From assembly GCF_014698475.1 (NCBI RefSeq), contig NZ_JACJTB010000011.1, positions 1-64,000 on the forward strand: a stretch of 64,000 nucleotides of DNA. Reading direction: 5' to 3'. Source of the DNA: Nostoc spongiaeforme FACHB-130. Its GTDB lineage: Bacteria; Cyanobacteriota; Cyanobacteriia; Cyanobacteriales; Nostocaceae. The stretch's first letter is position 1; each line of letters starts with the position of its first letter. The position numbers and the translations under genes are program-made. The notes beneath the pieces are model-generated. The model was not told where the DNA came from and did not search any database. It worked only from the letters and a program-made list of their open reading frames with translations. Shown piece after piece: positions 1 through 8,351 of the stretch.

Positions 1-292
1 CCCCTGGCGACTGTTCGAGTTCTGTCAAAGAGATTTTTGTAGTGACCCGTGCTACATAGCGGTCTATTGTGACCAAGGTTGGGACGGTCTACTACTTCCC
101 TCAATATACAAGGTTGGGTTGAGGAACGGAACCCAACATTTTCAAGACTTTGTTGGGTTACGCTATCGCTACACCCAACCTACTATTCTCTTAACTGAAC
201 CGTATTGAGCTATATGGGAGAATCACCAGAGCATCCATTATTGTGCGAAAGTAAAGACGTTATATATAACGTCTCTACTCTACAAATGATTA
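1..292. repeat. Intergenic repeat-rich stretch with palindromes
   Basis: No gene is visible here. Positions about 109-181 hold a repeat built from inverted copies of GGTTGGGTT/AACCCAACC around a short HIP-like core, a type scattered in Nostocales genomes. Positions 251-278 form a near-perfect palindrome (AGACGTTATA / TATAACGTCT with flanking GTA/TAC), also a known dispersed repeat style. The palindrome lies just downstream of the minus-strand parA stop and could act as its transcription end, although no clear T-run follows. Confidence 0.6.
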
Positions 293-1177
293 CTACAACT
301 TCTGCAATAACTCTTGAGTTAACTGCAAAAATGCTTTAGAACCAGCAGATTGAGGTGCATTCAAAACAGCCGGACTAAAACTATCAACAGCTTTAGCCAC
401 ATTAATATCAACAGGAATTTGTGCCTTACAAATTTGTTCTACACCAAAATCTTCCACAACCCGGTGCATAACTTGTTTGTAATATCTGCCAGTGAGCAAA
501 TTAGTATTGCACATACTAAATACAATTCCCAGCATTTTGATATTGATTTGTGCTTCTTGTTCGTGACTATCTTTTAACTGGCCAATGCGTCTTTCTAAAA
601 GTTGAATCCCGACTACAGATAATGGTTCTGGCTTGGCTGGTAGAATGTAAAAATCACTAGCAGCTAAAGCACTGCGAGTCAACAAATTGTAACCAGGAGC
701 GCAATCTAACAGAATAAAATCATATTGATCGCGCACGGGTTTTAAAATGTTATTTATCAAAACTCGCTCAAAGCGATTCCACACAGTTTCAAAGTTTTGT
801 TCACCAAAAGCAACTGTTTGCTTGTGCAGCATTTCTGACACCACAAACTCATCATATAAATCGATATCACCTGGTAATAAATGTAGTTCTGGAAGTCCAC
901 AAACTTGCGTTTGAATAATATCGTTAATTGTTACCTTACTATTAGGATCTGGATTGATCACATCGTCGATTAAATATCTAAATGTCAATCTTTGTTTGCG
1001 ACGCTTGGCAAAATCTAAAGGCGACATCAGACTCAGCGTGGCGCTAATTTGAGTATCTAAGTCTAATACCAGTACCTTTTTACCGTAATTTTTCGCCAAA
1101 CAAGTAGCTAAGTTGACGGTGAGAGTCGTTTTCCCTACACCGCCTTTCATATTTGCAGTAGCAATTACATATCCCAT
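293..1177 (-). CDS. ParA/MinD-family ATPase
   Basis: This 294-residue P-loop ATPase belongs to the ParA/Soj group, which positions or segregates DNA or protein cargo by ATP-driven dimerisation on DNA. The deviant Walker A motif KGGVGKTT lies at residues 11-18. The A-prime motif (VLVLDLDTQ) is near residue 35 and the Walker B-type FILLDCAP is near residue 153. Length is normal for a chromosomal or plasmid ParA without an N-terminal helix-turn-helix. No ParB gene follows on its own strand. The only ParB-like gene nearby lies 1.7 kb away on the other strand with a different ParA. Its partner is therefore unknown. Confidence 0.9.
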   Translation of the reverse strand: MGYVIATANMKGGVGKTTLTVNLATCLAKNYGKKVLVLDLDTQISATLSLMSPLDFAKRRKQRLTFRYLIDDVINPDPNSKVTINDIIQTQVCGLPELHLLPGDIDLYDEFVVSEMLHKQTVAFGEQNFETVWNRFERVLINNILKPVRDQYDFILLDCAPGYNLLTRSALAASDFYILPAKPEPLSVVGIQLLERRIGQLKDSHEQEAQINIKMLGIVFSMCNTNLLTGRYYKQVMHRVVEDFGVEQICKAQIPVDINVAKAVDSFSPAVLNAPQSAGSKAFLQLTQELLQKL

Positions 1178-1510
1178 TGGTTATTTCCTCTGATGACGCA
1201 TTCCCATCTAGGTAGCGTACACCCATCCTGAACGCTTAAAACTTTCGTTAAATTTAATATTTGTGGGAAATCAAAAATTAAAACCTTCAAATTATAGCAG
1301 TCTTAAATCATTCCCCAACAAACAGATCCTCAACTTTTGGAAGAAATTGGGGATCTGAGGTTTGTGGAAATTACTCTGTTCAAAATGATATTTATTTTTT
1401 TTACAAATACTTAAAAAATATTTATACACAATCTTAGTCAGTAATTTTGTGGCAGAATCAAACAGATATAAGCATGATGCAATAAATTAAATTCTATCGA
1501 GGTAAATAAT
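1178..1510. other. Divergent intergenic region between two parA genes
   Basis: This 333-bp AT-rich spacer holds the outward promoters of the minus-strand parA and of the plus-strand nuclease-ParA fusion. A GAGG ribosome-binding sequence sits about 8 bases before the TTG at 1511. I see no clear parS-like palindrome by eye. Confidence 0.4.
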
Positions 1511-2887
1511 TTGGCTTTCAATCCTGAGTTGTGCCGTAACGAAAGTGAAGTTGAAAGCAAACTCATAGTCCAATATTTGCTACCACAGTTAGGATATACA
1601 CCAGACACTTGGCATCAAGAAGTCGCAGTTGGTAGCATCCGCCTAGATTTTCTCGCATTTGCCGCACAAGTCCTACCATTTGTTATGGACGCTAACTCGC
1701 CATTGAGTGTGGTGATGGAAGCAAAGCATCCTAAACAAAACTTAAATAATCACTTTCTCCGACTCAGGCATTATTTAACCAGCTTGAATGTGAGATATGG
1801 ATTATTGACTAACGGTAAAGAGATTAGAATTTATCAAAAATCAGGTGATGATATTCAGTTAGTTTTTTCTTGTGCAGGTAAAGATGTAGAGATAAAAATA
1901 GAAGAAATTAAAAGCTTGATTGGTAGAGATAGTCTCAACAAAAATAAGGTAATAGATAAAATTGTAATTGCTGATTATCAAGAACAATTGAATTCACAAG
2001 AACAGGGTAAGAATTACATGAAGACCATAGCAATCTACCATAATAAAGGCGGAGTCGGAAAAACAACTATTGCTGTTAACCTTGCAGCAGCTTTAAGCAA
2101 GAAAGGAAAAAGAGTTCTATTAATTGATATAGATTCCCAGGCAAACACCACTTTTGCTACAGGGCTAATTAAATTTCAATTTGAAGAAGATGATGATTTA
2201 AAAGACAAAAATGTATACCATTTAATAGAATCAGGAGAATTTAATTATATTCCAGATATTGTTCGTCAGTCTCAATACTTTAATAATCCTGAGATTGATG
2301 TCATACCTTCTCATATAACCTTGATTGAATATCAAGATACATTAAACAAAATTGCTGCTACTAGACGTAGGTTAGTAAAAAAATTGAATATGGTAGAAAG
2401 TAATTATGATATTGTAATTATTGATACGCCTCCCTCAAGGGATTATTATGCTGAAGTTGCTTTGATTGCAGCTGATTACTTAATAATTCCTTCTGATTTA
2501 AAACCATTTGCAAATCAAGGTTTACCGACAGTAATAAATTTTATTAAACAAGTTAATGAATATAGAGATGATATAGGCAAATTACCCATTAATATAATAG
2601 GCGTTCTTGCTTCTAAAATTTCTACGAATGCTAAATTTTTACAATATACCTTTCCAAAACAGAGAGATGTCATATTAGAACGCTATAATCTACCTCTGCT
2701 CGAAGCAGTAATTTATGATAGAACAGTGTTGTCAGAGTGTATGAATCAAACAATAACAGTTGGAGAATTAGAGTATCCAGATCCCAAGTCTGTTATTAAA
2801 TACGCAGAAATAAAATCTAATGCTGAACAATCTGCTATGGAGTTTGAAATTTTAGCAGATGAAGTTTTACAAAAAATGGAGGGTTAA
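1511..2887 (+). CDS. HsdR-N-type PD-(D/E)XK domain fused to ParA ATPase
   Basis: This 458-residue two-domain protein begins at TTG with GAGG upstream. Residues about 10-125 match the N-terminal domain of type I restriction HsdR-like proteins: E15, the core acid D46 in IRLDF, E70-A-K72 in VVMEAKHP, then YGLLTNG. That is a complete D...ExK nuclease core. A linker leads to a full ParA domain from residue 170 with NKGGVGKTT at 178-186 and LLIDIDSQ near 204. An internal ATG at 2018 could give a ParA-only product. The stop is 3 bases before the ParB-like start, so the two genes are probably co-transcribed. It may be a partition-like system carrying its own nuclease, or a defence module. The function is inferred; the domains are clear. 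Confidence 0.8.
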   Translation: MAFNPELCRNESEVESKLIVQYLLPQLGYTPDTWHQEVAVGSIRLDFLAFAAQVLPFVMDANSPLSVVMEAKHPKQNLNNHFLRLRHYLTSLNVRYGLLTNGKEIRIYQKSGDDIQLVFSCAGKDVEIKIEEIKSLIGRDSLNKNKVIDKIVIADYQEQLNSQEQGKNYMKTIAIYHNKGGVGKTTIAVNLAAALSKKGKRVLLIDIDSQANTTFATGLIKFQFEEDDDLKDKNVYHLIESGEFNYIPDIVRQSQYFNNPEIDVIPSHITLIEYQDTLNKIAATRRRLVKKLNMVESNYDIVIIDTPPSRDYYAEVALIAADYLIIPSDLKPFANQGLPTVINFIKQVNEYRDDIGKLPINIIGVLASKISTNAKFLQYTFPKQRDVILERYNLPLLEAVIYDRTVLSECMNQTITVGELEYPDPKSVIKYAEIKSNAEQSAMEFEILADEVLQKMEG

Positions 2888-2890
2888 TTA

Positions 2891-3649
2891 ATGATGAAAT
2901 TTTATCTTGTAGACGTGAAAGATATTAATTCTAATATACCTCGTTCAAATTTTTCTGAAGCTGATTTAGATAACCTAGCAGAGATTATTCTAGAAAGTGG
3001 AGGAATTATAAGACCATTAGTCTTAAAACCGACAGATGCCGAAAATTATACAGTTATTGATGGGCATTTTGAGTACTATGCTGCTGTAAAAGCAAAAGAA
3101 AAAAATCCCCGAAAGGGTGAAATGGTTAATGCTTTTGTAATTTCACCTAAAAATGAGGATATACTACTGAAGCAAGTAGCAGCATTTCGAGAATTGAAAT
3201 ATTCTAATACTATAGAAGCAAATATAGTATCGACAGAAACAAACAAATCTAAACTAAGCTTGGAAAAGGAAGAAATTAGTTTAATAGAAAAGCAAATTAA
3301 TGACTTAAGATTAGAATTAGCGCAAGAAAAGAAAGAAAGACAAAAACTCTATGAATACATAAAGTCAGTTGAAAATCAAATACCCAAACAAATTACACCA
3401 TTAGAAGCATTTAATAGTTTAAATGTGCTAGAACTCACTTTAAGATTAAGAACTGCCGGATTTACAGATAAGAAAGCAGCTCAAGTTGCTGAAAGTATTG
3501 AGAAAGTTCGTAAAAAGAAACCATTTGATTCGTTAAAAGATGTTATAGCGAGAGTAACAATTACATCGGGTAAAAAACAAGTTAAAGGTATTAGTGGTGA
3601 TAAAATGGTTGATATTATTGATAGTTGGTCTCGTCTAGTATTTAAGTAA
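2891..3649 (+). CDS. ParB/Srx-like N-terminal domain protein with coiled coil
   Basis: This 252-residue protein is encoded 3 bases downstream of the nuclease-ParA fusion. Residues about 1-95 resemble the ParB/sulfiredoxin-fold N-terminal domain: a VKDINSNIPR start, GGIIRPLVLKP, then VIDGHFEYYAA in place of the usual GERR-type box. A charged coiled coil spans about residues 115-160. The C-terminal 75 residues look helical, with a helix-hairpin-helix-like GISGDKMVDII near the end. The usual ParB central helix-turn-helix is not recognisable. It is probably the DNA-binding or centromere partner of the fused ParA. The DNA target is unknown. Confidence 0.65.
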   Translation: MMKFYLVDVKDINSNIPRSNFSEADLDNLAEIILESGGIIRPLVLKPTDAENYTVIDGHFEYYAAVKAKEKNPRKGEMVNAFVISPKNEDILLKQVAAFRELKYSNTIEANIVSTETNKSKLSLEKEEISLIEKQINDLRLELAQEKKERQKLYEYIKSVENQIPKQITPLEAFNSLNVLELTLRLRTAGFTDKKAAQVAESIEKVRKKKPFDSLKDVIARVTITSGKKQVKGISGDKMVDIIDSWSRLVFK

Positions 3650-4188
3650 TTCTTACTTATGAGCAAAGTTAAGACAAAATATTAGACATTATACATTAAT
3701 CTTATAACTCTTTGCGCCTTTGCGTGAGGATTAAAACTTATTTTTTAGAACCTTCGCGCAATAAATATACTAGCGATCGCACATAATATCAAAACTATCT
3801 CTAGCTTGTTTTCATTCAAACTATCGATAAATTAACTGGGTGTTTAAGACTTTGGTAATGCGATCGCCTGCAAATTCTCAATAGACTATTATGTAAATAT
3901 CTCATATTTCACCACCTTCTTTGGTACTGAGAAACTACAAGCATATTGAGATATAGCAAGCCTAAGCAAGTTACAAACATATATCTCCCTTGTCTCCCTT
4001 ATCTCCCTTTTCGCTCTGAATTATCATATTCGTATCTCAAATAGGATGGTTATATTTAGGTATTGTTATCTATAAATTGGTAGAGAAAAATCTATCTATC
4101 TTTTGACTTCAAAAGTTACCTCATCTGGAAGAAACGCCGATAAATCAATGTTGTTAATCTGAGTACAGATGAGATTTTCGAGGTCGTT
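3650..4188. other. 539-bp intergenic region
   Basis: No gene is supported. It holds a fragment of the dispersed 'cctttgcgtgagg' repeat (about 3708-3730), two HIP1-like sites, and a run of TCTCCCTTG-type heptads at 3984-4012. The promoter of the downstream small membrane protein must be in the last 150 bases, but I cannot fix it. Confidence 0.5.
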
Positions 4189-4461
4189 ATGAATATTATT
4201 GCTTGGATAATATTAGGTCTATTAGCTGGTGCGATCGCTAAAGCCATTTACCCTGGTTATCAAGGTGGCGGTATTCTTTCCACAATGATTTTAGGTATTG
4301 TTGGTGCTTTTATTGGCGGAAGTTTATATACTTTGTTGCAAACAGGAACTTTGCAATTGACAGCCACTAGTTTTAGTCTTCCTGGTTTATTTATAGCAGT
4401 TATTGGTGCCATTATTGCTATTTATTTGTGGGGATTGTTGCGAAGAAGCAGTAATGCCTAA
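4189..4461 (+). CDS. GlsB/YeaQ/YmgE-family small membrane protein
   Basis: This 90-residue hydrophobic protein has three membrane segments, and the glycine-rich motif AGAIAKAIYPGYQGGG (residues about 10-25) is typical of the transglycosylase-associated/GlsB stress family. The C-terminus ends in a short basic tail (LLRRSS). Members are inner-membrane proteins induced by general stress in several bacteria. The molecular role is not established. It is a single gene with its own downstream hairpin. Confidence 0.85.
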   Translation: MNIIAWIILGLLAGAIAKAIYPGYQGGGILSTMILGIVGAFIGGSLYTLLQTGTLQLTATSFSLPGLFIAVIGAIIAIYLWGLLRRSSNA

Positions 4462-4477
4462 AGCATGATTAAACCGA

Positions 4478-4514
4478 GAGTGTGTTTGGTAAATTTCCCC
4501 AATAACACTCTTTA
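4478..4514 (+). terminator. Probable terminator after the GlsB-like gene
   Basis: An imperfect stem formed by GAGTGT...ACACTC (4478-4510), extended by TT-GG/CC-AA pairs, is followed by TTT. It is 17 bases past the stop. Confidence 0.5.
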
Positions 4515-4678
4515 CAACCCCGAAATCTGGTTTTGACATACCTACTGTAGAAAGCTAGTTTGCCAACAACACACTAATCATATTGTTTATCTATAAAAGC
4601 AGTTAAAAGCTATCAACTGCCAAGGCAATAAATTTATTGCCCGCTATGTTTTGTTGAAAATAATCGCAGAGGTCTTGC

Positions 4679-5374
4679 ATGTTTTTCCATAAGAAAGATC
4701 CAATTCATGTTGTCAACGTTAATGACAGCAACCCCCGTTTTGCTCAGTTACTGCTTGAGCAGTTTGGTGGTGCAACAGGAGAACTAACCGCCGCTTTGCA
4801 ATATTGGGTGCAATCTTTTCATGTGGAAAATGCTGGGATTCGAGATATGTTGCAAGATATTGCCATTGAAGAATTCGGGCATTTAGAAATGGTTGGAAAA
4901 CTAATTGAAGCTCACACTAAAGATACTGACCAAACCGAGGCTTATAAAAGTACTCTGTTCGCTGTTCGCGGAATTGGCCCCCACTTTTTAGATAGTCAAG
5001 GGAATGCTTGGACAGCTAACTATATCAACGAAGGTGGAGATGTAGTCCGTGATTTGCGAGCTAATATTGCTGCTGAAGCTGGCGCTCGTCAAACTTACGA
5101 AGAGTTAATTAAGTTAGCACCCGATCAAGGTACAAAAAATACTTTGGTGCATTTGTTAACCAGAGAAATTTCCCATACTCAGATGTTTATGAAAGCATTA
5201 GATTCTCTGGGTAAATTAACCGATCCATTCTTTGGTAATATTCAGCCTGATGAAACCGTGAATATTTACTACAACCTTTCTAGTAATGGTAATGGTCACG
5301 ATGAGCGCGGCCCCTGGAATTCTGAACCTGCTTTCAAATATGTTGCTAATCCTTTAGAAAGCAAAACTAACTAA
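4679..5374 (+). CDS. Manganese catalase
   Basis: This 231-residue dimanganese catalase breaks down hydrogen peroxide to water and oxygen in the cytoplasm. The metal ligands of the family are in register: E35 (GATGELTA), E66 and H69 (IEEFGHLEM), a later Glu in AAEAGARQTYEEL, and His in REISHTQMF. It has the length of the two Mn-catalases known in Anabaena PCC 7120; I cannot say which one it matches. It stands alone and is followed by a strong terminator. Non-heme catalases are the main catalases of many heterocystous cyanobacteria. Confidence 0.93.
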   Translation: MFFHKKDPIHVVNVNDSNPRFAQLLLEQFGGATGELTAALQYWVQSFHVENAGIRDMLQDIAIEEFGHLEMVGKLIEAHTKDTDQTEAYKSTLFAVRGIGPHFLDSQGNAWTANYINEGGDVVRDLRANIAAEAGARQTYEELIKLAPDQGTKNTLVHLLTREISHTQMFMKALDSLGKLTDPFFGNIQPDETVNIYYNLSSNGNGHDERGPWNSEPAFKYVANPLESKTN

Positions 5375-5426
5375 AGTTTTAGTCCTCCTAATTCCTTGTC
5401 TTGTCAACCCTCAATAATTATGATTT

Positions 5427-5470
5427 AAGTCAGGGGGAGTTTCTTCCCTGACTTATTCTGTGGGCTTTTT
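5427..5470 (+). terminator. Rho-independent-like terminator after Mn-catalase
   Basis: A nine-base-pair stem AAGTCAGGG / CCCTGACTT (5427-5454) lies 50 bases after the catalase stop, and a T-run begins 10 bases later (5465-5470). Confidence 0.65.
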
Positions 5471-5488
5471 TAATTAATTATCTAGAAA

Positions 5489-6061
5489 TTAATACCAGCC
5501 ATTATTGCCTGATTCTGGAATCACAGCATAAGCATCAATTTCAAATAACATACCATCAAGCGCCAATCGAGGAACAGGAATTAGCGTGTTTGCAGGTGGT
5601 TGATTACCCCACAAATTACCAATTTCGCGTCCTAATGGAATTAATTTTTCTTGAGTGTGATTTACTATCAAAACAGTTGTTTTGACTACATCTTTAGGTC
5701 TTGCACCAGCCGCATTTAAAGCAAAGCGCAGATTTTGGAAAGCTCTGACTAATTGTTCTTCATAATCATTGGAGATCACATTACCTTGTAAATCTGAACC
5801 AAATTGACCAGAAATATACACGGTTCTTGTTCTTGGTGGTGTAATCGCTATATGACTATAGCCATTTTGAGGTGCATTATATAACGTTGGTGGATTCAGC
5901 AAAGTCACATTTTTATTTGCATTACCCTGAGCGACTACTTCCTTTTGGGTTCCTGCAACTATAGCAGTACCTAAGCCGCTACCTCCTAGCCACAAAAGAG
6001 CATTTCGTCGTGAAAATTTTGTCACTATTGAATTAACCGCACGTGTGATATGTTGAGTCAT
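5489..6061 (-). CDS. RidA/YjgF-family protein with Tat-like N-terminus
   Basis: This 190-residue protein has an N-terminal extension of about 50 residues on a RidA-fold domain. The extension contains SRRNALLWLGGSG (residues about 17-29), a twin-arginine-like export signal, followed by an alanine region. RidA enzymes hydrolyse reactive enamines and imines, and depend on a conserved Arg just before the VxxL motif. Here the matching stretch reads NTLIPVPRL, so that Arg appears to be Asn. The conserved acidic FEIDAYA segment is kept. It is probably an exported member without classical imine-deaminase activity. That conclusion rests on a by-eye alignment. Confidence 0.75.
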   Translation of the reverse strand: MTQHITRAVNSIVTKFSRRNALLWLGGSGLGTAIVAGTQKEVVAQGNANKNVTLLNPPTLYNAPQNGYSHIAITPPRTRTVYISGQFGSDLQGNVISNDYEEQLVRAFQNLRFALNAAGARPKDVVKTTVLIVNHTQEKLIPLGREIGNLWGNQPPANTLIPVPRLALDGMLFEIDAYAVIPESGNNGWY

Positions 6062-6358
6062 TGAAGTTTCCTAGATTGAGTGATCTATTTTTGACTAGGC
6101 TATGCTTCTATTATGGGGTTAATTGGAATCAAAAATCACACAATTTTTTAAAAATTGGTGCAATTACGCAGCTAATATACTAACTTTAAAATATCTTTAA
6201 TATTTAACTAATTACTCTAGAGTATTTCAAAAAAAGCTATTTTTATAAAAAAATTGCTGTTCCGAGTTTCCTGTCAAAATCAAAGGTTTCAGCCTCACAT
6301 CAGATATCTGTAATTTATTATTAGGAGTTGAAAAATAAATACTCAATTTCTAATTTTT
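6062..6358. other. AT-rich intergenic region
   Basis: No coding or RNA feature is recognised. It separates the RidA-like gene from the left retron RNA copy and would contain the RidA promoter (minus strand). Confidence 0.4.
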
Positions 6359-6641
6359 AAACTCTGCAAATGTCAGTGTTAACAGTTTAGTTGCGGGCAG
6401 ATTGCATCTCTAAAATTGGATGAAGATTGTTGCTACTTTTTTGAAACTACCCAAAGATAATTTCAAAAAAGACAGCAACGCTCAAATATGCCGTTCAGTT
6501 TGTCAGTTCCAAAAAACTAGATGTGACCAACGAAGGGACATACTCAAAATTCCAGAGAAAACAATTGCACTGGCTTCTTTGCTGTCACTAACGAAGATTA
6601 CGAATAATCAACGTTAGCAGAACCCCAACATCGCAGAGTTT
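6359..6641 (-). ncRNA. Second, RT-less copy of the retron msr-msd RNA
   Basis: This 283-nt region is the homologue of the RNA at 8352-8627, in the same orientation. Its ends keep the pairing arms AAACTCTGC (a2 side, 6359-6367) and GCAGAGTTT (a1 side, about 6633-6641). A long hairpin matching the msd hairpin lies at 6429-6479. A near-5-prime hairpin CTAACG/CGTTAG has diverged in sequence from the other copy but still pairs. No reverse transcriptase gene follows it. An apparent 65-codon reading frame on the plus strand overlaps it. I consider that frame spurious, because the conservation follows RNA pairing. Confidence 0.7.
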
Positions 6642-6741
6642 ACTAAACAAAGCAGATTTTTCTGTCTTTGCTTTTTCCCGATTTTCGGAACACGAATTAG
6701 CCTTGTCCCTAACAAGGTGCCTTGAGGCGGAGTGTGATGGA

Positions 6742-6809
6742 AGAAAGTACAGGATTTACCTGTTATCAATCGGCGATACACCGATCGCTCACAAAGGAGT
6801 AAACTTTCT
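6742..6809 (-). tRNA. Degenerate tRNA-like structure (left cassette)
   Basis: Read on the minus strand this has a 7-bp acceptor stem (AGAAAGT/ACTTTCT), an anticodon-like 5-bp stem (ATCGG/CCGAT) with a 7-base loop, and a T-stem (ACAGG/CCTGT) with a shortened 5-base loop. The D-arm is poor. It corresponds in position and acceptor sequence to the tRNA-Lys-like gene of the right cassette. It is probably a decayed tRNA; further remnants (CCTTG/CAAGG stem-loop) follow near 6705-6721. Confidence 0.5.
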
Positions 6810-6834
6810 GATGACTAGTTACATATCGTGCGGC

Positions 6835-6884
6835 GGTATACGTTCAATCCAATGGTTGACGTACCAGTTGGGTATACAGAACCC
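6835..6884 (-). other. 50-bp element heading the left retron/tRNA cassette
   Basis: A 50-bp sequence bounded by GGTATAC at both sides and ending AGAACCC. It matches 8960-9009 at about 42 of 50 positions and has the same length. The GTATAC arms can pair and enclose a smaller hairpin. Its function is unknown. It may be a further tRNA-like unit or the transcript leader. Confidence 0.6.
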
Positions 6885-7307
6885 ACACTAGAGCCTTGCA
6901 CAATGTATTCCTAATCACTCATTAATGTAACTCAAGATAATTTGGCAGTCTGGTTTGGATGAATATAAAAGACAAGGTAGACAAGGGAGAGAAGGGAGAC
7001 AAGGGAGGGATTTTTGTCAATTATTGAGGATTAGGTCGAAGCACTCAATTAAACCTGGACTTACGCAGAATCATGAAACAACGAACCACAAAGGGCGCAA
7101 AGGACACGAAGTTAAGAGGATTTGAGAGGGTTTTTGCGTACGTCCCATAAACCTAACTTGAAATTACCGGGTGTGGATACTGAGCGCAGTCAAAGTATCC
7201 ACATCCTCTACAGCGTTCTTTTCTTCAGTTGATTGAGCATTGAGCGTTCGCGTAGCGTCTCCCTTGGGGAGAAGTCGAAATGCTCAATGCTCAATTATTG
7301 TGTCCAC
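6885..7307. repeat. Intergenic region with heptad repeats and a palindromic repeat
   Basis: Positions 6968-7012 carry GGGAGACAA-type heptads. Positions 7075-7125 hold a fragment of the dispersed 'ccacaaaggcgcaaaggacacgaag' family. Positions 7238-7292 hold inverted CATTGAGC / GCTCAATG arms around the Nostocales 'CGCGTAGCGTCTCC' repeat. No gene is supported. The reverse-transcriptase transcript ends into this stretch. Confidence 0.6.
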
Positions 7308-8348
7308 CTACTTATTCTTGCCATATTTTTCTTGAATACGCTGAATTTGTTGTTGAAACTCTGCGCCTTTTTCGGGGTTAACCATTGCGACAAAGTTTGC
7401 AAATCCGGTGATGGAGGTGATGAGGTTGGATGAGTTACCCCAATGCTTACCTTCTAAGCCTTCATTTTCTATTTGATATAAAGTTGCACGGAAGTTCTTT
7501 AACTTTTTCCGGGGGATATTAATTTTTTGATTAACGATAATACCTGTAACTTCTTGCTGTTGAGAGTTTCGTAAAATGCGGGTTTTGTCGGGATTAATGG
7601 CAAATCCTTCGTCAGAGATAATTGACTGAACTTGCTTGATGATATTTTTGGTATGTTTAAGATTCTCACCTAATGCAGAAAATGTTAAATCATCAACATA
7701 GCGGGTGTATGTAAACCCAAATTTTTCTGCGATCGCACACAAACGCTGATCTAAATTACGACAAATAATATTGGTAATTGCGGGACTGGCTGGGGAACCT
7801 TGGGGAAGATGACGTTGCTTGATTTCCACAAAGTCTGTTTTATTATCTAAGTTGCGTTCTTCCACGACAGGCGCGGTACATAATAGCCCAAAGATTGTAG
7901 CTACAGATGAAGTATAACCAAAGGATTGAAAGAGTCCTTTAACACGCTGATATGTAATAGCCGAGAAAAAATCTTGCAAGTCGATATTAATAATTATTTC
8001 TGCACTAACATGGGGATTAGCATTAGTAATAATGGAGCGATCGCCACAAAAACCATGTGCAGCGTCATGAATAGCAATTTTTTGTAAGATATTCTGCAAA
8101 ATCCAGTATTGAGCGCGTTTTAAATCAGGCAATGGTGCGGAAATGATGCGATCGCCTGCAAGTTTTTTGGCAGTTTTGAAGTAAATATAATGTGAAACCT
8201 GGGAAGTTCTAGAAGTAAAGGTAAGAAACCGCAGTTTATCAATACTAATTTCCATAGCCGATGCAATCTGCTCGGCATTATTATAGACATCTAAATTGTA
8301 TTTTTTTAACTGTTCAATATTGTCTTGCTGATGATTTTGACCACTCAT
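7308..8348 (-). CDS. Retron-type reverse transcriptase
   Basis: This is a 346-residue reverse transcriptase counted from the ATG at 8348, four bases after the RNA's a2 arm. A longer frame begins upstream, but those 41 codons lie inside the structured RNA. Retron hallmarks are all present: NANPH (109-113, the NAxxH motif), LPQGSPASP (181-189), catalytic YVDD (217-220) and VTG (267-269). It would copy part of the adjacent RNA into branched msDNA. Most described retrons are anti-phage systems with an effector gene. No effector is obvious here: downstream lie only repeats and the RT-less RNA copy, upstream the tRNA-like array. Confidence 0.93.
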   Translation of the reverse strand: MSGQNHQQDNIEQLKKYNLDVYNNAEQIASAMEISIDKLRFLTFTSRTSQVSHYIYFKTAKKLAGDRIISAPLPDLKRAQYWILQNILQKIAIHDAAHGFCGDRSIITNANPHVSAEIIINIDLQDFFSAITYQRVKGLFQSFGYTSSVATIFGLLCTAPVVEERNLDNKTDFVEIKQRHLPQGSPASPAITNIICRNLDQRLCAIAEKFGFTYTRYVDDLTFSALGENLKHTKNIIKQVQSIISDEGFAINPDKTRILRNSQQQEVTGIIVNQKINIPRKKLKNFRATLYQIENEGLEGKHWGNSSNLITSITGFANFVAMVNPEKGAEFQQQIQRIQEKYGKNK

Positions 8349-8351
8349 TTT

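Noticed and set aside
6420-6617. 65-codon frame on the plus strand, similar to a frame at 8395-8595, suggesting a conserved small protein
   Set aside because: Both frames lie antisense to the retron RNA. Differences between copies follow RNA base pairing (G-U to Watson-Crick swaps) rather than codon third positions, and no ribosome-binding site is clear.
7308-8348. The RT as the reverse transcriptase of a DGR acting on the caspase-FGE gene
   Set aside because: It has the retron NAxxH, QGSPASP and VTG motifs and sits next to an msr-msd RNA. DGR RTs lack VTG, and no template repeat is present.
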